DNA from: Pedobacter glucosidilyticus DSM 23534
Lineage (GTDB): Bacteria > Bacteroidota > Bacteroidia > Sphingobacteriales > Sphingobacteriaceae
Direction: 5' to 3'
Assembly: GCF_000425145.1 (NCBI RefSeq)
Contig: NZ_AULF01000023.1
Coordinates: forward strand, 26,589 to 90,588
DNA length: 64,000 bases
This document shows, piece by piece, positions 44,205 through 53,201 of the stretch. A program made the position numbers and the translations under genes. The stretch's first letter is position 1. Every line of letters begins with the position of its first letter. The notes below the pieces were generated by a model that was not told where the DNA came from, made no database searches, and saw only the letters and a list, made by a program, of their open reading frames with translations.

Positions 44205-44960
44205 TTGATAGAGATTTTTTCCTTTTCTTATGATATCACCCAAGTTTGGGTAATTATGCTGGTGGCATTTTTAGTTGGAATGTCTAAAACCGGTATTCAT
44301 GGTACCAGTATGCTCTCTGTGCCAGTTATGGCTATCTATTTTGGAGGACAATCATCAAGTGGTATTATTTTACCCATGCTCATTATAGCTGATGTTTTTG
44401 GGGTTATATATTACCATCGCCATGCCGAGTGGTCCTATCTAAAAAAACTATTCCCTTGGGCCGCTTTAGGAATTATTTTAGGAACTTGGGTTGGTGCCTA
44501 TATCAATGATGCAATTTTTAGAGCCTTTATGGCTGTAATTATTGTTTTAAGCGTTATCGTCATGATTTGGATGGAGCGAACAAATAGAGAGAAAATCCCT
44601 AAACATCCCGCTTTTGCCGCTTCTATGGGCATAGCCGGAGGTTTTACATCCATGATAGGAAATTTAGCAGGTACCGTAATGGCAGTATATTTTTTATCTA
44701 TGAGGCTAAATAAAAACTCTTTTATAGGTACAACAGCATGGTTTTTCTTTGTGATAAATGTTTTTAAAGTTCCTTTCCATGTTTTTGTGTGGCATACCAT
44801 CCATTGGGATGGTTTTGTATTAAACCTTTTAACCATACCTGCCATTTTACTAGGTGCTTATGTAGGGATAAGCGTTGTAAAACAATTAACCGATAAAACT
44901 TTCCGTTGGTTTATCATTGCCATTACTTTACTAGCTTCTGTACTCATGCTTTTAAAATAG
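44205..44960 (+). CDS. TauE/SafE-family (TSUP) permease
   Basis: The 251-residue protein has about eight helices and the family motif FLVGMSKTGIHGTSMLSVPVMA (about 22-43) with the repeat AASMGIAGGFTSMIGNLAGTVMAVYFL (about 144-170). TSUP permeases export sulfite, sulfonates or related anions. The start appears to be TTG; no nearby ATG fits as well. The substrate is unknown. It follows the kinase gene by 36 bases and may be cotranscribed. Confidence 0.88.
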   Translation: MIEIFSFSYDITQVWVIMLVAFLVGMSKTGIHGTSMLSVPVMAIYFGGQSSSGIILPMLIIADVFGVIYYHRHAEWSYLKKLFPWAALGIILGTWVGAYINDAIFRAFMAVIIVLSVIVMIWMERTNREKIPKHPAFAASMGIAGGFTSMIGNLAGTVMAVYFLSMRLNKNSFIGTTAWFFFVINVFKVPFHVFVWHTIHWDGFVLNLLTIPAILLGAYVGISVVKQLTDKTFRWFIIAITLLASVLMLLK

Positions 44961-45031
44961 TTACAAGCATTAGGTATAATTTGCTATTTTTTTTAGCTTT
45001 AGCGATGTAAATTTTAATCAAAATATTATCC

Positions 45032-46285
45032 ATGTCTACAGAAATTAAATGTCCTAACTGCGCTCATGTTTTTCCTATGGAAGAAGCCATGACAGAGGAG
45101 TATAAGAAGGAATTGAGAGAAAAAATGCTCTCTTTTACAAAGCAAAAGGATGAGGAATTTAAGAAAAAGCTAGAAGATCTTGCTAAAGAGAAACAACAGC
45201 AGGAGCAAGCTTTTGAGCTACGCTTGCAACAAGAAAAAAAGTTATTGCAGCAAAATGTAGAAGAAAATTTACGTAAGGCAATTGCTAACGATTTTGAGAA
45301 TAAACTTGCCTTATTAGAACAAAATAATAAAGAAAACGAAGAGAAATTAAAGCTTGCCCGCCAAAAGGAATTAGAGTTTTTAAAACAAGAACAAGCTTTA
45401 AAAGATAAAGAAGCAGAACTTGAAATTCAGCTACAAAGAAAGTTGCAAGAGCAGCGTCAAGAGCTTGTGGAACAAATAAGAAAACAAGAGGCAGAAAAAA
45501 ATAGTGTGAAAGATACCGAGTACCAGCTTAAAGTTAGAGAATTAGAAAAGCAAATCGAGGATCAGAAGAAGCTGGCAGAAGAAATGCGTAGAAAAGCCGA
45601 GCAAGGCTCTATGCAATTGCAAGGTGAGGTTCAGGAACTTATTTTAGAAGAACTCTTAAAAAACAGTTTCCCTTTTGATATGATTTCAGAAGTAGGGAAA
45701 GGTGTTCGCGGAGCAGATTGCGTACAATTGGTACGTAATAAATTTGGGCAAGATTGTGGTAAAATCATTTATGAAAGTAAGCGCACCAAAGATTTTTCTA
45801 TGGAATGGATAGAAAAACTCAAAAGAGATATGCGTAGTACTGGAGTAGATGTTGCGGTTATTGTTAGCCAAGTTTATCCAAAAGGCATGGATTGCTTTGG
45901 TGAAAGAGACGGCGTTTGGATTTGCTCTTTTGCGGAAGTTAAAGCAGTTGCTCATTTATTAAGAGATGGTATCATTAAAATAGCAGGAGTAGCCCGTTCT
46001 CAAGAAAATAAAGGAGATAAAATGCACATGTTGTATGATTATCTTACGGGGAATGAATTTGCCGAGCAATGGAAAGCCATCCGTGAAGGTTTCCTAAGCA
46101 TGAAAATGAGCATCCAAAGAGAACGAGATGCTATGGAGAAATTATGGAAAGCTCGCGAAAAGCAATTGGAAAAAGTCATGTTAAACGCAGCCCACATCCA
46201 TGGTTCTGTAGAAGGTATTGCCGGGACAGATAACAACCAATTTAGCTTAACAGATGATACAGAAGATTCTTTACTGATAGAGTAG
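45032..46285 (+). CDS. DUF2130-family protein, predicted PD-(D/E)XK nuclease-like
   Basis: The 417-residue protein has an N-terminal CPNC (about 6-9), a long Lys/Glu/Gln coiled coil (about 20-200), then the DUF2130 domain (about 205-375). Within it, GVRGADCVQLVRNKFGQDCG and IIYESKRTKDFS give a D...ExK arrangement (about D229, E248, K250), as in PD-(D/E)XK nucleases. C-terminal coiled coil about 355-395. Function is unknown. The nuclease-like reading is inference from motif spacing. Confidence 0.83.
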   Translation: MSTEIKCPNCAHVFPMEEAMTEEYKKELREKMLSFTKQKDEEFKKKLEDLAKEKQQQEQAFELRLQQEKKLLQQNVEENLRKAIANDFENKLALLEQNNKENEEKLKLARQKELEFLKQEQALKDKEAELEIQLQRKLQEQRQELVEQIRKQEAEKNSVKDTEYQLKVRELEKQIEDQKKLAEEMRRKAEQGSMQLQGEVQELILEELLKNSFPFDMISEVGKGVRGADCVQLVRNKFGQDCGKIIYESKRTKDFSMEWIEKLKRDMRSTGVDVAVIVSQVYPKGMDCFGERDGVWICSFAEVKAVAHLLRDGIIKIAGVARSQENKGDKMHMLYDYLTGNEFAEQWKAIREGFLSMKMSIQRERDAMEKLWKAREKQLEKVMLNAAHIHGSVEGIAGTDNNQFSLTDDTEDSLLIE

Positions 46286-46320
46286 GGAAGTGTTGGCTTT
46301 AAAATTGTAAATCCATAACC

Positions 46321-46797
46321 ATGGAGGAATTAGCCAAAAAATGCTGCCAATTGTTAAAAGATAAAAAGTTAACCATAGCTTTTGCAGAAAGTGTAACCTC
46401 AGGAGCCTTATGTGCTGGTTTTGCTACCGTAGAAGGTTCTGGTGCTGTGTTTAAAGGCGGTTTAGTTTGCTATGATGGCGATTTGAAAAAGCAATATCTC
46501 GGCGTAAGCGATGCCTTGATTGAACATTATACGCCAGAATCTGCCGAGGTAACCCGGCAAATGGCCATAGGCTTAAAACACTTCATACATGCAGATATGG
46601 CTGTGGCTATTACAGGCTTATGTAGCTCAGGAGGTAGCGAGGCAACAGATAAGCCAGTAGGAACAATTTTTACTCATATTCTTTATCTGGATAAAAGTAT
46701 AGCATACCGAGAGGTGTATGCAGGGGATTCATTGGCTATCATTGCTATGGCTGTTAGTCAAACCTATCAAAACATTATTCAGCTTTTGAAATCTTAA
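46321..46797 (+). CDS. CinA-family protein (nicotinamide-nucleotide amidase type)
   Basis: The 158-residue single-domain protein matches the C-terminal CinA/PncC domain: FAESVTSGALCAGFATVEGSG (about 20-40), FKGGLVCYDGDLKKQYLGV (about 44-62), and AVAITGLCSSGGSE (about 94-107). PncC-type proteins deamidate NMN to nicotinate mononucleotide in NAD recycling. The TGxxGPxGG motif differs here (TGLCSSGGSE), so activity is not certain. It lies 35 bases after the DUF2130 gene. Confidence 0.85.
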   Translation: MEELAKKCCQLLKDKKLTIAFAESVTSGALCAGFATVEGSGAVFKGGLVCYDGDLKKQYLGVSDALIEHYTPESAEVTRQMAIGLKHFIHADMAVAITGLCSSGGSEATDKPVGTIFTHILYLDKSIAYREVYAGDSLAIIAMAVSQTYQNIIQLLKS

Positions 46798-46907
46798 TAA
46801 TATTCTTTGTATCAATTGCTTAATTTCAATTAATTAATGCCCAATTCATTTAATTTTATAATTTCGCATTCGTCAACTAAAAGACACAAAACCAATTTAA
46901 TGATAAT

Positions 46908-47735
46908 ATGATGATGAACAAAAATAACCCTTTCTCTCTGGAAGGTAAGGTAATTATTGTAACCGGCGCAACAGGTGTTTTAGGCGAGTCTTTTGTAAAC
47001 GCTATTGCAGAAGCGGGTGGTAGCGTTGCTATTTTAGGGAGAAATGAGGCTGTAGCAAAAGAAAGAGCAGAAGCTATTAAAGCTAAAGGCGGTAAAGCTA
47101 TAGCTGTAGTTGCAGATGTTTTAAATGAAGAGAGCCTTTTAAAAGCAAAAGAACAAGTTTTAGCAGCCTTTGGTAAAATAGATGGTTTAGTAAATGGTGC
47201 TGGTGGTAATATGCCCGGTGCCGTGATAGACCCATCAGCAGATATTTTTAAGTTAGATATTCCAGCCTTAAAGCAAGTTTTAGATCTTAACCTTTTTGGA
47301 AGCGTTTTACCTACACAAGTTTTTGGTGCAGAGATAGCTAAAACCGGTAACGGTAGTATCGTTAACATATCTTCTATGGCTTCACAACGTGTTATTACCA
47401 AGGTTTTAGGTTATAGCATGGCAAAAACAGCGATAGATTCTTATACCAAATGGTTTGCAGTAGAATTGGCTAATCGTTATAAAGATCAAATCAGAATGAA
47501 TGCTATTGCACCAGGTTTCTTCTTAACAGAGCAAAACAGAACTTTACTAACCAAAGAAGATGGTAGCTATACAGATAGAGGAAATTTAGTTATCAAACAA
47601 ACTCCGTATAAACGCTTTGGAAAAGCAGAAGAGCTAGAAGGCGCTTTAATTTGGCTGTTAAGTGATGCTTCTAAATTTGTAACAGGTACAATTGTTAATG
47701 TTGACGGTGGTTTTGCTACTTTCGGAGGGGTTTAA
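46908..47735 (+). CDS. SDR oxidoreductase, D-mannonate oxidoreductase (fructuronate reductase) type
   Basis: The 275-residue short-chain dehydrogenase has the cofactor motif TGATGVLG (19-26), NGAGG, catalytic Ser in SSMASQ and Y169-x3-K173 (YSMAK), and a C-terminus NVDGGFATFGGV. Directly followed by uxuA (18 bases), it is probably the fructuronate reductase making D-mannonate, in place of the unrelated UxuB of E. coli. The assignment comes from context; the substrate is not shown by sequence alone. Confidence 0.88.
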   Translation: MMMNKNNPFSLEGKVIIVTGATGVLGESFVNAIAEAGGSVAILGRNEAVAKERAEAIKAKGGKAIAVVADVLNEESLLKAKEQVLAAFGKIDGLVNGAGGNMPGAVIDPSADIFKLDIPALKQVLDLNLFGSVLPTQVFGAEIAKTGNGSIVNISSMASQRVITKVLGYSMAKTAIDSYTKWFAVELANRYKDQIRMNAIAPGFFLTEQNRTLLTKEDGSYTDRGNLVIKQTPYKRFGKAEELEGALIWLLSDASKFVTGTIVNVDGGFATFGGV

Positions 47736-47753
47736 TTTACATATTTAGTTTAA

Positions 47754-48926
47754 ATGTCATATCAAATGTTGCCAACCATGCGTTGGTATGGTCCAAATGA
47801 TCCGGTAAGCTTATCAGATATTCTACAAGCCGGATGCATGGGGGTTGTTACAGCACTTCATCATATTCCTAACGGGCAAGTTTGGACAGTTGAAGAAATC
47901 AAAAAGCGACAAGCAGAAGTACAACATGCTGGTTTGGTTTGGAACGTTGTAGAAAGCGTACCTGTATCAGAAGCTATAAAAACCCAAACAGGAGATTATT
48001 TATTGCATATAGAAAATTATAAGCAATCTCTTCAAAACTTAGCTGCTTGCGGTATTTATACGGTTACTTATAATTTTATGCCAGTTTTAGACTGGACACG
48101 TACCGATTTAGCTTTTACTGTTGCGGATGGCTCTAAAGCGTTACGTTTTGAGAAAGCGGCTTTTATTGCTTTTGATTTATTTATCCTGAGAAGGAAAGGA
48201 GCAGAGCAAGATTACACAGCCGATGATATTAATAGAGCTAAAGAGCGTTTTGCTGCTATGAGTGATGCTGATAAAGCTTTGTTAGAAAGAAATATTATTG
48301 CAGGCTTGCCCGGTAGCGAAGAGAGTTTCACGGTAGAGAAATTTCAATTAGCATTAGACCAGTATGCTGGTATCGATGCTGCTCAACTCAGAGCAAACTT
48401 AATTTTCTTCCTAAAGCAAGTGATACCCGTAGCAGAATCATGCGGTGTAAAAATGGTTATTCACCCAGATGATCCACCTTATGCGATATTAGGTTTGCCA
48501 CGTGTGGTAAGTACCACTTCAGATATTCAAGCTTTGGTTGATGCTGTACCATCTTTAAGTAATGGTTTATGCTTTTGCACAGGTTCTTTTGGCGTAAGAC
48601 CTGATAACGATTTACCAGCAATGGTCCGTCAGTTTGGAGAGCGTATCAACTTCCTACATTTAAGAAGTACCAGAAGAAATGAATTTGGTGATTTTTATGA
48701 GGATAACCACCTAGAAGGAGATGTAGATATGTACGCAGTAGTTGCAGAGCTTGTTCAATTAATGCAAAAAAGACAGGTAAATATTCCGATGAGGCCAGAT
48801 CACGGTCATCAAATGTTAGATGATTTAACTAAGAAAACCAATCCGGGTTATTCTGCTATTGGTCGCTTACGCGGATTAGCAGAACTTAGAGGGCTAGAAT
48901 TAGGGATTTCAAGAAGTATTTTATAA
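47754..48926 (+). CDS. uxuA: Mannonate dehydratase
   Basis: The 390-residue TIM-barrel enzyme dehydrates D-mannonate to 2-keto-3-deoxygluconate in hexuronate breakdown. Metal-site motifs include VIHPDDPP (H237 region), [20 protein letters not shown] and MRPDHGHQM. The N-terminus [22 protein letters not shown] is typical. It forms an operon with the SDR gene and ends at a terminator. Uronate isomerase (uxaC) and the KDG enzymes are not in the window. Confidence 0.95.
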   Translation: MSYQMLPTMRWYGPNDPVSLSDILQAGCMGVVTALHHIPNGQVWTVEEIKKRQAEVQHAGLVWNVVESVPVSEAIKTQTGDYLLHIENYKQSLQNLAACGIYTVTYNFMPVLDWTRTDLAFTVADGSKALRFEKAAFIAFDLFILRRKGAEQDYTADDINRAKERFAAMSDADKALLERNIIAGLPGSEESFTVEKFQLALDQYAGIDAAQLRANLIFFLKQVIPVAESCGVKMVIHPDDPPYAILGLPRVVSTTSDIQALVDAVPSLSNGLCFCTGSFGVRPDNDLPAMVRQFGERINFLHLRSTRRNEFGDFYEDNHLEGDVDMYAVVAELVQLMQKRQVNIPMRPDHGHQMLDDLTKKTNPGYSAIGRLRGLAELRGLELGISRSIL

Positions 48927-48930
48927 ATCA

Positions 48931-48957
48931 AAAATGCCGGTTAAGCCGGCATTTTTT
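48931..48957 (+). terminator. Intrinsic terminator after uxuA
   Basis: AAATGCCGG and CCGGCATTT pair perfectly around a TTAAG loop and are followed by a T-run. Confidence 0.9.
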
Positions 48958-49044
48958 ATGCGTTAAGCTTTTTGTTTTTCAACAAATAGATGATACTTCA
49001 AAGCCTTAAAAATTGCTTATTTGTAAATTAAATAGCTTGATAGC

Positions 49045-49671
49045 ATGATAATCTTAAGCGGAATAACTTATACTTATCCTGATACTAAAACCATTCATTT
49101 TAAAGATTTAACCATTAAATCTGATGAGCATTGCCTTGTTTTAGGTAATTCTGGTAGTGGTAAAACAACGTTACTAAATATCTTAACAGGTTTATTAAAG
49201 CCATCTTCTGGTATAGTTAACATCAATCAACAAGATTTGTATCAACTTACAGGAAATGATTTAGACCAATGGCGAGCCAGACATTTGGGTATTGTTTTTC
49301 AGAAATCATATCTCATACCTAGTTTAACTGTTTCAGAAAATTTGCGGGTAGCACAAAAATTTGCCAAGCTTAAAGAAGATAAAAACCGTATTTTGGAAGT
49401 TTTAGAACAATTACAGATTAGCGATAAGTTAAACCATTATCCTAAACAATTAAGCGTAGGGCAATTACAAAGAGTTTCTATCGCGAGGGCAGTTTTAAAT
49501 AAACCTAAATACATTATCGCAGATGAACCTACATCAAGTTTAGATGATGAAAATGCTAAAGCAGTTTTAGATCTTTTTCTAGCTCAGGCAGCTGCAAATC
49601 AGGCTGGTTTAATTATCGCCACACATGATAAAAGAGTTAAAGATTGTTTTCAAAATACTTATCAAATTTAG
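49045..49671 (+). CDS. ABC transporter ATP-binding protein (LolD/MacB type)
   Basis: The 208-residue ATPase has Walker A GNSGSGKT (34-41), signature LSVGQLQRVSIARA (about 136-149, V for G), Walker B IIADEPTSSLD (about 157-167) and the H-loop IATHDK. It should power the permease encoded 4 bases downstream. Length is normal for LolD-like subunits. The operon continues with a DUF3299-like protein. Confidence 0.93.
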   Translation: MIILSGITYTYPDTKTIHFKDLTIKSDEHCLVLGNSGSGKTTLLNILTGLLKPSSGIVNINQQDLYQLTGNDLDQWRARHLGIVFQKSYLIPSLTVSENLRVAQKFAKLKEDKNRILEVLEQLQISDKLNHYPKQLSVGQLQRVSIARAVLNKPKYIIADEPTSSLDDENAKAVLDLFLAQAAANQAGLIIATHDKRVKDCFQNTYQI

Positions 49672-49674
49672 GTT

Positions 49675-50847
49675 ATGACGATTGTAGGGATAAGTATCAA
49701 AGCATTAAAAGCTAAAAAGTTATCATCTTTTTTGAGTGTATTGTTGGTAGCTTTTGGTATGGCTATCATCACCACACTCATCTTAGTTTCTCATCAGCTA
49801 ACGCAAAAATTAGAAAGTAATGCCGCAAATGTTGATGCAGTTGTGGGTGCCAAAGGCAGTCCTTTACAATTGATATTAAGTAGCGTTTATTTTATTGATT
49901 TCCCAACGGGCAATATTCCTTTACAGAATTTTGAAGAAATTAAGAGAAATAAAATGGTGAAAAAGGCTGTACCTATTGCTTTGGGGGATAGTTATGAAGG
50001 TTATAGGATTGTAGGTACCGAGCCATCTTTTTTACAATTGCATCAGTTACAAATAGCAGAAGGTAAACTTTGGAGTAAAAATTTTGAAGTTGTTATTGGC
50101 GCCGATGTTGCCAAAGCTAAGAATTTAAAATTAGGTGCTCTTATTTACGGCTCACATGGTTTAACCACTGGGGCAGAGGTACATGAGGAACATCCCTATC
50201 GTGTAGTAGGTATTTTAAGCAAACAAAATACTAGTGCCGACCAATTGGTGCTTACACCATTGTCTAGTATTTGGGGTATGCATCATCATGAAGAAATTAT
50301 TGAAGAAGAGCAAGATATTACCTCCATCTTAATCCAATATCGCTCTCCGGTATCAACTGTTTTATTCCCTAAAATGATTAATGAGCAAACCAGTTTACAG
50401 GCAGCATCGCCAGCTATAGAAAGCGCTCGTTTATTCTCTATAGTAGGTATTGGCTTTGATGTTTTGCATTATTTTGCCATTTTGATTATGGTTATTGCTG
50501 CTGTAAGTGTTTTTGTAACCTTGTTTACATCGCTTAAAGAACGTAAATATGATTTAGCTGTGCTACGTATTTTAGGAGCTTCAAAACAACAGCTTTTTTT
50601 TATGATGCTGATTGAAGGTGTTATACTTACTTTTACCGGTGCTTTGTTAGGTTTAGCTGCTGGGCATACATTAGTAGAGATTTTAGGTAGTTTAGATGGA
50701 GCATCACAAGTTTTATTCTCTGGCTATTTATTCTTAAATGATGAATTTTATGTTTTATGGGCTGGTATTGGACTGGGTATTATAGCTGCTATCATACCAG
50801 CTATACAAGTTTACCGTTATGATATTGCCAAAATTTTAAATAATTGA
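49675..50847 (+). CDS. FtsX/MacB-type ABC permease with His-rich periplasmic loop
   Basis: The 390-residue permease has one N-terminal helix (about 16-38), a large periplasmic domain (about 40-255) and three C-terminal helices (about 262-288, 310-338, 358-382). The periplasmic domain carries histidines at 161, 170, 173 and 203-205 (HGLTTGAEVHEEHPY and MHHHEEIIEEEQD), plausible metal ligands. Such permeases act in mechanotransmission or lipoprotein/metal export rather than classical import. It is coupled to the next gene by a one-base overlap. Confidence 0.88.
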   Translation: MTIVGISIKALKAKKLSSFLSVLLVAFGMAIITTLILVSHQLTQKLESNAANVDAVVGAKGSPLQLILSSVYFIDFPTGNIPLQNFEEIKRNKMVKKAVPIALGDSYEGYRIVGTEPSFLQLHQLQIAEGKLWSKNFEVVIGADVAKAKNLKLGALIYGSHGLTTGAEVHEEHPYRVVGILSKQNTSADQLVLTPLSSIWGMHHHEEIIEEEQDITSILIQYRSPVSTVLFPKMINEQTSLQAASPAIESARLFSIVGIGFDVLHYFAILIMVIAAVSVFVTLFTSLKERKYDLAVLRILGASKQQLFFMMLIEGVILTFTGALLGLAAGHTLVEILGSLDGASQVLFSGYLFLNDEFYVLWAGIGLGIIAAIIPAIQVYRYDIAKILNN

Positions 50848-51290
50848 TGAGAAGGGTTTTATTTTTATTGTTTTTTATTGGAGTAGCTACATGCTCATCT
50901 GTTTTTGCACAAGCACCTAAACACATCCCTTTAATGAATAAATATTGGGATTTACTAAGTACCAGAACCATTAAGAAAAATGCTACAGGAAATTATGAAC
51001 CATATTTTCCGCCACCTTTAATGGCTTTAAACGGAACAGTCATTAACTTACCGGGATATATCGTTCCGCTTAAAACTGCTGCTTTACACAAAACGTTTTT
51101 ACTATCTGTTTTACCCATTATGCAATGTCAGTTTTGTGGCGAGGGCGATATCCCAGAAATGGTAGAGGTGATGATGGATACTCCAATAAAATTCTCCAAT
51201 AAGCCTATCACCATCAAAGGGAAATTAAAAATCAATGAAAATCCTGATGGTGCAACTTTTCAATTGTTAAATGGAGTTGTTGCTAAGTAG
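50847..51290 (+). CDS. DUF3299-like periplasmic protein with a CxxC motif
   Basis: The ATG at 50847 overlaps the permease TGA by one base. The 147-residue protein has a signal peptide ending VFAQ and the DUF3299-like segment GTVINLPGYIVPL (about 69-81), followed by a CxxC motif (C94, C97) in MQCQFCGEGDIPEMVEV. DUF3299 proteins accompany ABC-permease pairs in proteobacterial zinc-regulated (zrg) operons, so a metal role is possible. Family call is moderate. Confidence 0.7.
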   Translation: MRRVLFLLFFIGVATCSSVFAQAPKHIPLMNKYWDLLSTRTIKKNATGNYEPYFPPPLMALNGTVINLPGYIVPLKTAALHKTFLLSVLPIMQCQFCGEGDIPEMVEVMMDTPIKFSNKPITIKGKLKINENPDGATFQLLNGVVAK

Positions 51291-51301
51291 ATCATGAAAA
51301 T

Positions 51302-52378
51302 TTAAGTTTTCTCTAAATTCATGGGGCTTTCTTCTGGTTTATCATCACCCAATAAAACGCCCCAATGTTTAAACATTTCTGAGCGGTCAAAAATAATTTT
51401 TAGTACAGCAATAATAGGTAAGGCCAAAAACATACCTGATATACCAGCAAGCGTACCACCTATAATAACGCCTAAAATAGCACTCAAAGCATTAATTTTA
51501 ACTTTTGAACCTACAATCTTCGGCATTAAAATATTATTATCTAAAAACTGTACAGCAGCAATAACAACCAGAACTGTTATAACTGGCCACAACTCTTCGG
51601 ATGATGTTAGCGTAAGCAAAACACCAATGATGTTACCAAATAGGGCTCCTATGTAGGGGATTAGATTTAAAAGCGCAAAAATAACCCCAATCAACAAGGC
51701 ATGTTTAATACCAATGAGCATTAGAATACCACCTAGTAAAATGGTCATATAAGTTACTTGTATCAGTAAACCAATTAAATAACTTTTAATGATAGTTTCA
51801 GTTGCTTTAAGGCTTTCTTTAACTTTCTCATGGCTATCATTTCTAAACCACATGAAAATAAATCTTAGGAATAAGTTTTTATAAAACAGGAATAGATAAA
51901 TATAAATAGGTAAAAGCCCAAAGAACAAGAAAAAACCAGAAACAGAGCCTACTGCGCCTGACAAAATATTACCGGCAGAGCTCAATAGTTTATTGCTTTG
52001 TTCATTAATAAAATCTATTTGTTCTTTAGATGAGATATTGAAGGTTTTATTAATCCAATAGCTTAAAGAATTTAAATGGGTGTTTACATTTTGTTTAATC
52101 TGAGGGAAATCATCAACCAGAACAGCTATTTGAGAAGATAAAAACCAAATGAGTCCTGCAATAATAATTAGTAAAGTGATGATGGGGATGATGATAGCAA
52201 TAATGTCTGGAAATTTATAGTTTTTGAAGAAACGATAAACTGGTAACAGCATAATGCTGATGAAAAAGGCCATCAATAAGGGCATAATAATATCGCTACC
52301 TAAAAAGATAACAGTCATGATGAGTACTAATCCTAAAAGCTCTATGGATCTTTTAACGGTTAAAGGAATATCTTTCAT
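51302..52378 (-). CDS. AI-2E family (PerM/TqsA-like) permease
   Basis: The 358-residue protein has about eight membrane helices. The family features include LLMAFFISIMLLPVYRFFKN near the N-terminus, a central amphipathic region and LLIGVIFALLNLIPYIGALFG (about 228-248), KINALSAILGVIIGGTLAGISG and FLALPIIAVLKII. Family members export the AI-2 signal or act as sodium antiporters; the substrate here is unknown. It converges on the DUF3299-like gene. Confidence 0.9.
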   Translation of the reverse strand: MKDIPLTVKRSIELLGLVLIMTVIFLGSDIIMPLLMAFFISIMLLPVYRFFKNYKFPDIIAIIIPIITLLIIIAGLIWFLSSQIAVLVDDFPQIKQNVNTHLNSLSYWINKTFNISSKEQIDFINEQSNKLLSSAGNILSGAVGSVSGFFLFFGLLPIYIYLFLFYKNLFLRFIFMWFRNDSHEKVKESLKATETIIKSYLIGLLIQVTYMTILLGGILMLIGIKHALLIGVIFALLNLIPYIGALFGNIIGVLLTLTSSEELWPVITVLVVIAAVQFLDNNILMPKIVGSKVKINALSAILGVIIGGTLAGISGMFLALPIIAVLKIIFDRSEMFKHWGVLLGDDKPEESPMNLEKT

Positions 52379-52452
52379 TTGTAAAATATAGCTATGGTTT
52401 AGGCCTAAATTAATTTGCTGATTGTAAATTGCAAATTTTTAGGATGATCTGA

Positions 52453-53127
52453 ATGTTTTCAAAAAAAATAATTCTGTTTTATATATTTCTGTTTAGCAAT
52501 GTTTATGCCGAAGCGCAACCTCTAGAAAACTGGATGAGTTTCAGGATAGCTAAAAAACTTACCTCTAGATTTGCTATGTCGGTAGAGTATATGCCTCGTT
52601 TTACTGGTTTTTTTAATCAAGAGCAGCTTTGGTTATTAAGGCCAGATATTAAATACAATTTTAACAAAAGCTTAGAATTAGGTATTGGATACGCATATTT
52701 TGAGACATCCCAAGAAACTTTTTATAGCAAAGAAAACCGATATTATATACAAGCTAATTATAAAAGGAATATAGGACCTTTTAATACTGTTAATAGGTTA
52801 AGAATTGAGCAAAGATATTTTGATGAACACGCTAACTTAAGCTCCAACTTAAGAGTTAGATTTCAAATAAATTTGATAAAAAAATTATTAGAGCTTGATA
52901 AGAAAAATGATTTAAGCTTAATTTTTGGAGATGAAATCATGTATAACTCAAGAGAAAATGCGTTGGGTTCTCATTTTGATCAGAATAGAATCCACTTAGG
53001 GTTTCAGTTTTCTTTAAGAAAAGAGTTGAAAATTAGTCCGTTTTACCAATTTACCAAGCAAGAGTCTTTTATGGGGGAGGATAGGTTCATATCCGCGTTG
53101 AGGGTAAATACCATTTACAGTTTCTAA
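52453..53127 (+). CDS. DUF2490-family outer-membrane protein
   Basis: The 224-residue protein has a signal peptide (1-21) and alternating barrel strands: ENWMSFRIAKKLTSRFAMSV, QLWLLRPDIKYNFNKSLELG, NRLRIEQRYFDEHANLSSNL, LSLIFGDEIMYNSRENALG, RIHLGFQFSLRKELKISPFY. This fits DUF2490, a barrel family of unknown role in Bacteroidota. It is divergent from the AI-2E gene and ends at a terminator. Confidence 0.82.
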   Translation: MFSKKIILFYIFLFSNVYAEAQPLENWMSFRIAKKLTSRFAMSVEYMPRFTGFFNQEQLWLLRPDIKYNFNKSLELGIGYAYFETSQETFYSKENRYYIQANYKRNIGPFNTVNRLRIEQRYFDEHANLSSNLRVRFQINLIKKLLELDKKNDLSLIFGDEIMYNSRENALGSHFDQNRIHLGFQFSLRKELKISPFYQFTKQESFMGEDRFISALRVNTIYSF

Positions 53128-53144
53128 ACTCTGGTTTGAAGCAA

Positions 53145-53176
53145 GAAAGACTGCCTTTTTTGGAGACAGTCTTTTT
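53145..53176. terminator. Terminator hairpin of the GACTG...CAGTC type
   Basis: AAAGACTG and CAGTCTTT pair around a loop CCTTTTTTGGAGA, with T-runs, between the convergent DUF2490 and rpoD genes. The same pattern occurs at 63686-63717. Confidence 0.75.
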
Positions 53177-53201
53177 GAATGTTTATTCTTAAAAAGGATA
53201 G

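Noticed and set aside
46877..47401. Minus-strand ORF opposite the SDR gene
   Set aside because: Antisense shadow of a well-supported SDR gene with Ala/Pro/Ser-rich composition typical of shadows.
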